Below, piece after piece: positions 59,238-64,000 of a stretch of DNA of 64,000 nt. How positions within the stretch are numbered: the stretch's first letter is position 1; each line of letters starts with the position of its first letter. Position numbers and translations under genes: made by a program. Source of the DNA: Nitrincola iocasae (lineage in GTDB: Bacteria > Pseudomonadota > Gammaproteobacteria > Pseudomonadales > Balneatricaceae). The notes under the pieces are model-generated. The model was not told the origin of the DNA, made no database searches, and saw nothing but the letters and a program-made list of their open reading frames with translations. The stretch covers positions 496,001 to 560,000 of the forward strand of contig NZ_CP044222.1 in the NCBI RefSeq assembly GCF_008727795.1, in the 5' to 3' direction.

Positions 59238-61307
59238 ATGAGTTTGGATGTTGATCAGGAAATTCTTGAAGATTTCCTAGTAGAGGCAGGAGAGATACTT
59301 GAGCTTCTGTCAGAGCAGTTGGTCGAACTAGAGCAGCGTCCTGATGATCGGGACTTGCTGAATGCGATCTTTCGCGGCTTTCATACGGTCAAGGGGGGGG
59401 CCGGTTTTTTACAGCTTGATACCATGGTGGATTGTTGCCACAAAGCTGAAAACCTTTTCGACCAGCTGCGTAACGGCGAACTGACTATTTCCCCGTCACT
59501 TATGGATGTGGTACTCCAGGCTTTGGATTCGGTCAATTTGATGTTCGAGCAGGTGCGTGGTGGCAAAGAGCCAGAAGCGGCGCCACAATCTCTGCTCGAT
59601 ACATTGGATGCTTATACTAAGGGGCAGGTCCCGGAGGAGCAGGCCGCAGCGTCAATAAAATCGACGCCTGCAGCCGCTGCTGTGGCACCAAAGGCCAAGT
59701 CTGCAGCACCCGCTAATCCCAATACCCCCAATGATGAGTTTGATCAACTGCTGGGTGACCTCGTTGGAGATGGTGCCGCTGGGACGGCAGCGGGTTCTGA
59801 TGATTTGATCACAGAAGATGAGTTTGATGCCCTGCTGGATGAGCTGCATGGTGCTGGCAAAGGACCAGGTAAGCATGATGAGCCTGCACACGCAGCTGCC
59901 ACGAACAGCGATGAAATCACCGAGGATGAATTTGAAGCCTTGCTGGATGAGTTACAGTCAAAAGGCCAGGGTGCATTTGTAGCTGCACAGGCCGGTGCCA
60001 GTACTGATGCATCTAAATCCGTAGTAAACAAATCAACACCAGCTGTTGTAGCTGAGGAATTGGCTACGCCAGTAGAGACACAAACGAAACCTGTTGATTC
60101 GTCGGCAGCTCGCGCCGTGCCAGCTCAGCAGAAACCTGTTCAGGAAAGTAACGTCAGGGTGGATACGGCGTTGCTGGACAAGATCATGAATATGGTCGGT
60201 GAGTTAGTGTTGGTTAGAAATCGTCTGGTAAGGCTGGGTGGAGCGCGCGAGGACGAAGAGATGGCCAAGGCGCTGGGAACGCTGGATATGGTTACAGCTG
60301 ACCTGCAAACCTCGGTTATGAAAACGCGCATGCAGCCGGTGAAAAAAGTATTTGGGCGCTTCCCAAGGCTGATCCGTGATCTATCCCGTAGCCTGAAAAA
60401 AGAGATCCGTCTTGAGCTGCGAGGTGAAGAAACTGATCTGGACAAAAATCTGGTTGAAGCGCTTGCAGATCCCTTGATTCACTTGGTTAGAAACTCGGTG
60501 GATCATGGTATTGAAGCACCGGATGTCAGGGAAAAGCTGGGCAAGCCACGCGAAGGCAGTGTGTTACTTTCTGCTGAGCAAGAAGGCGATCATATTCTGC
60601 TGATTATCCGCGATGATGGTGCCGGTATGGATCCGGAAAAACTGCGTCGTTTGGCGATTGATCGGGGTATGCTGGATGCAGAGTCAGCTGCGCGTTTGAC
60701 AGATCAGGAATGTTTTAACCTGATATTTCATGCAGGTTTCTCCACCAAAACCGAAATTTCCGATGTGTCCGGTCGTGGTGTGGGCATGGATGTAGTCAAA
60801 ACCAAAATTACCCAGCTAAACGGTACCTTGGGCATTGATTCGATTCTTGGGCAAGGCACCCAGATAGCCATACAAGTGCCGTTGACCTTGGCGATTATGC
60901 CGACCTTGATGGTGACACTGGAGGCACAGGCTTTTGCTCTGCCACTGGTGAATGTGAATGAAATTTACAACCTGGATCTGACTAAAACCAACATAGTTGA
61001 TGGCCAGCAGGTAGTTATCGTTCGTGACCAGGCATTGCCGCTGTTTCATCTCAAGCGCTGGATGGTGAAAGGTTGTGAAAATGAACCCTTACCAGACCAG
61101 GGGCATGTGGTGATTGTTTCGGTTGGCACAACCCGAGTAGGCTTTGTTGTTGATCAGCTAGTGGGTCAGGAAGAAGTGGTTATCAAGCCGTTAGGTTCGA
61201 TCTTGCATGGAACGCAAGGCTTGTCAGGCGCAACTATTACTGGTGACGGGCGTATCGCACTGATCATTGATATACCTAATCTGCTGAAGCGTTATGCGGC
61301 CTCATGA
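59238..61307 (+). CDS. cheA: Chemotaxis histidine kinase CheA with FliM/CheZ-like linker motifs
   Basis: CheA is the array kinase that phosphorylates CheY and CheB. The 689 residues have an Hpt domain with His49 (FHTVKGGAGF), then an Ala/Pro-rich linker of about 170 residues (~130-300) and no recognisable folded P2 domain. The linker holds NDEFDQLLGDL (165-175), ITEDEFDALLDELHG (191-205) and ITEDEFEALLDELQS (227-241). A dimerisation domain (~305-365), an ATPase domain (NSVDHGIEAP, DDGAGMD, FHAGFSTKTEISDVSGRGVGMDVVK region) and a C-terminal CheW-like domain (~560-685) follow. The motifs resemble the CheY-binding ends of FliM and CheZ. Confidence 0.95.
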   Translation: MSLDVDQEILEDFLVEAGEILELLSEQLVELEQRPDDRDLLNAIFRGFHTVKGGAGFLQLDTMVDCCHKAENLFDQLRNGELTISPSLMDVVLQALDSVNLMFEQVRGGKEPEAAPQSLLDTLDAYTKGQVPEEQAAASIKSTPAAAAVAPKAKSAAPANPNTPNDEFDQLLGDLVGDGAAGTAAGSDDLITEDEFDALLDELHGAGKGPGKHDEPAHAAATNSDEITEDEFEALLDELQSKGQGAFVAAQAGASTDASKSVVNKSTPAVVAEELATPVETQTKPVDSSAARAVPAQQKPVQESNVRVDTALLDKIMNMVGELVLVRNRLVRLGGAREDEEMAKALGTLDMVTADLQTSVMKTRMQPVKKVFGRFPRLIRDLSRSLKKEIRLELRGEETDLDKNLVEALADPLIHLVRNSVDHGIEAPDVREKLGKPREGSVLLSAEQEGDHILLIIRDDGAGMDPEKLRRLAIDRGMLDAESAARLTDQECFNLIFHAGFSTKTEISDVSGRGVGMDVVKTKITQLNGTLGIDSILGQGTQIAIQVPLTLAIMPTLMVTLEAQAFALPLVNVNEIYNLDLTKTNIVDGQQVVIVRDQALPLFHLKRWMVKGCENEPLPDQGHVVIVSVGTTRVGFVVDQLVGQEEVVIKPLGSILHGTQGLSGATITGDGRIALIIDIPNLLKRYAAS

Positions 61308-61335
61308 TACTGACTTATAAAAGGAACAGCATCTA

Positions 61336-62538
61336 ATGGCCGTGACGGTTTTGGTTGTTGATGATTCCAGTTTTTTTCGCAACAGGATACAAGAGGCGCT
61401 GAGTAGCGACTCGCGGATCAAGATAATTGGCACTGCCGTTGATGGTCGTGAAGCCGTGGTAAAGGCCAAGGAGCTAAAGCCAGATTTAATCACCATGGAT
61501 GTTGAAATGCCTCAGTTGAATGGAATAGAGGCCGTGAGGCAAATTATGCGTCAGTCACCGACCAATGTGCTGATGCTTTCTTCATTGACGCATGAAGGAG
61601 CACGCGTCACTCTAGAGGCATTGGAAGCTGGAGCGGCTGATTATCTGTCTAAAGATATACGTGCCTGGATGGATCGTTCCAGTGCATTGCGCCAAGAGCT
61701 TATTGAACGTGTGGTTGCATTGGGAACATCGCGGCGTTTGCGCAGCACGCCCTCGTTTGGTCGCAATCCACCGCCAGCTAAAAGTGATAACAGTCGAATT
61801 TTCCGGCCCGATACCCCCGGGCCTAGAAATCAGCCTGCAACGGATGTGCAAGGCCGGTCTACAAGGACGGCGCCAGAAAGGCCACAGACTAAAGTCGCAG
61901 ATGGTCAGCGTGGTGTGGATCCCCAGAGTGGAGCAGCGACGTACCCTCTTACCCGAATCCGGGTGCCGGATGCTCGGGTAGTAGTGATCGGTGCATCAAC
62001 GGGTGGTCCTGCGGCTTTACAGAAGGTGCTGGTGTCTTTGCCCGCTGATTTTCCGTGCCCTATTTTGCTTGTTCAACATATGCCGGGTACCTTTACTAAA
62101 GTATTTGCCGAACGCTTAAATCAGCAGTCTCGAATTCGTGTCAGAGAGGCCGTTGATGGTGATCGTCTTGAGCCAGGGCTGGCTTTGCTCTGTCCAGGAG
62201 GGATGCAGATGATGTTGGACCCACGTCAGCATGACCGCGTCAAAATTTTGCCGGGTGATGACAGAATGACCTACAAGCCGAGTGTGGATGTTACTTATGC
62301 ATCTGTTGCCAAAGCATTCGGGTCCAAGGTTATGGCGGTAACATTGACTGGCATGGGGGCCGATGGTTGTGATGGTGCGCGTTTGTTGAAACAGGCAGGC
62401 GGTACCTTGTGGGCGCAAAGTAAAGATACCTGCACCATTTATGGCATGCCTCAAGCTGTCGTAAACGCAGGTCTTACTGATGCAATATTGGATCTGGATG
62501 ACATAGGTTCTATGCTTGCCAAATGCAAGTATGCCTGA
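61336..62538 (+). CDS. cheB: Chemotaxis methylesterase CheB
   Basis: CheB demethylates or deamidates chemoreceptors for adaptation. The 400 residues have a receiver domain (Asp55 in LITMDVEMPQLNG), a long disordered linker (~130-210, rich in Arg, Pro, Gln) and a catalytic domain with Ser221 (GASTGGPAAL), His248 (VQHMPGTF) and Asp343 (TGMGADGCDGA). It lies between cheA and parC, and motC/motD are not present here, unlike in Pseudomonas. Confidence 0.95.
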   Translation: MAVTVLVVDDSSFFRNRIQEALSSDSRIKIIGTAVDGREAVVKAKELKPDLITMDVEMPQLNGIEAVRQIMRQSPTNVLMLSSLTHEGARVTLEALEAGAADYLSKDIRAWMDRSSALRQELIERVVALGTSRRLRSTPSFGRNPPPAKSDNSRIFRPDTPGPRNQPATDVQGRSTRTAPERPQTKVADGQRGVDPQSGAATYPLTRIRVPDARVVVIGASTGGPAALQKVLVSLPADFPCPILLVQHMPGTFTKVFAERLNQQSRIRVREAVDGDRLEPGLALLCPGGMQMMLDPRQHDRVKILPGDDRMTYKPSVDVTYASVAKAFGSKVMAVTLTGMGADGCDGARLLKQAGGTLWAQSKDTCTIYGMPQAVVNAGLTDAILDLDDIGSMLAKCKYA

Positions 62539-62564
62539 TCGTTGAATAGCCGCAGGAAATAAAT

Positions 62565-63345
62565 ATGCAGGTATGGTCAATAGCTAATCAGAAAGGTGGT
62601 GTCGGTAAAACGACCACTGTTGTATCGTTGGCCGGGTTGCTGGCCGAGGTAGGATACCGTGTGCTGATCATTGATCTGGATCCCCATGGCTCACTGACTA
62701 GCTATTTTCGCTTCGATCCCGACGAAATAGAGCAGAGTGTTTACGATCTGTTTGAAAACTCTGAAATCTCCGCTACACGTTTTCGCGCTCTGATTCAAAA
62801 AACCAGTCATGAGAGTATAGACTTGGTGCCTTCTTCTACCGCGTTGGCAACACTGGAGCGTAAGGCGGTAGGTAAAGAGGGGTTGGGGTTGCAGGTGGCT
62901 AAGTCTCTTCGCTATGTTCGCGAAGACTATGACTATGTATTGATTGATAGTCCTCCGGTTTTAGGCGTGTTGATGGTGAATGCGCTTGCGGCCTGCGATC
63001 ATCTTCTGGTGCCGGTACAGACTGAGTTCCTGGCCTTAAAAGGTTTGGAGCGTATGATCCGGACAATTGAAATGATAAACCGGGCACGTAAGAATAAATT
63101 AACCTATACCATCATTCCGACGTTTTATGATCGGCGTACCCAGGCTTCTGTAATTAGTTTGCGCGAGCTGCATCAGCGCTATGCTGACCAGGTTTCCAAC
63201 GCCGTTATTCCTGTGGATACCAAGTTTCGTAATGCCAGTATTAAAGGGCTGGTACCCTCATCTCTTGATGCCGGTAGCCGGGGTGTGCATGCATATGCTC
63301 GCTTGCTTAGGGGATTGCTTGAACGTCGTAAACAGGGGCAGGTTG

Positions 63346-63353
<8 letters not shown>
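62565..63353 (+). CDS. parC: ParA-family ATPase of the chemotaxis operon (ParC)
   Basis: A 262-residue ParA/Soj-like ATPase with the deviant Walker A KGGVGKTT (residues 10-17) and LIDLDPHGSLTSYF. Encoded after cheB and overlapping parP by 8 bases, it fits ParC, the protein that places chemotaxis arrays at cell poles in Vibrio and Pseudomonas (PA1462-like), and not a plasmid partition protein. No parB-like gene follows. Confidence 0.9.

Positions 63354-64000
<647 letters not shown>

Overview
The window is chromosomal DNA from a motile, probably marine or halotolerant gammaproteobacterium of the Oceanospirillales/Pseudomonadales type. This is inferred from three things: E. coli-like housekeeping synteny (leuS-lptE-holA; lnt-ybeX-ybeY-ybeZ-miaB), Pseudomonas/Vibrio-style flagellar control (fleQ-fleS-fleR, flhA-flhF-fleN-fliA, cheYZAB-parC-parP), and a CrbS/CrbR acetate-sensing system. 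I saw no rRNA, tRNA, IS element, prophage or CRISPR array. Base composition and codon use look even throughout, so this reads as core genome, not an island.

Layout. 1-4.0 kb (minus strand): a truncated NSS-family sodium-dependent transporter, dtd, pip and typA. 4.0-10.4 kb: a nitrogen-control block of glnA, ntrB-ntrC and amt. Each transcription unit has a -24/-12 (sigma-54) promoter that I can read, and the first two also have NtrC-type sites. Downstream of amt lies a 58-residue one-span membrane protein gene that is easy to miss. A nested palindromic element sits between glnA and ntrB. 10.5-20.9 kb (minus strand, except a DUF1451 gene): a cytochrome c lipoprotein, holA, lptE, leuS, lnt, corC/ybeX, ybeY, ybeZ and miaB. 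21.0-25.4 kb: a DUF1820 gene, then fleQ-fleS-fleR, the flagellar master regulator and its downstream two-component pair.

25.5-39.6 kb: an acetate module. It holds acs, the LuxR-type regulator crbR, the transporter-domain hybrid kinase crbS (opposite strand), a DUF4212 small subunit with its acetate-type sodium symporter, a small membrane protein, a second much-diverged symporter, a cNMP/CBS/DUF294 nucleotidyltransferase-like protein and a DnaQ-fold exonuclease. CrbS probably senses acetate or its flux and, through CrbR, drives acs and the symporter.

39.7-64.0 kb: one long flagellar and chemotaxis cluster on the plus strand: fliEFGHIJ, fliK, fliLMNOPQR-flhB, flhA-flhF-fleN-fliA, cheY-cheZ-cheA-cheB, parC and the start of parP, which runs off the end. 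I read sigma-54 promoters before fliE, fliK and flhA. FleQ-box-like sequences lie just downstream of the fliE and flhA promoters, as reported for Pseudomonas aeruginosa.

Most interesting items: three FliM/CheZ-like acidic motifs inside the CheA linker; a perfect 28-copy GAGCCA repeat encoding an (EP)n linker in ParP; a FleQ that lacks the LFRS c-di-GMP motif; a fliE promoter fused to the preceding terminator; the small Amt-linked membrane protein; and the diverged symporter paralogue beside the acetate symporter.
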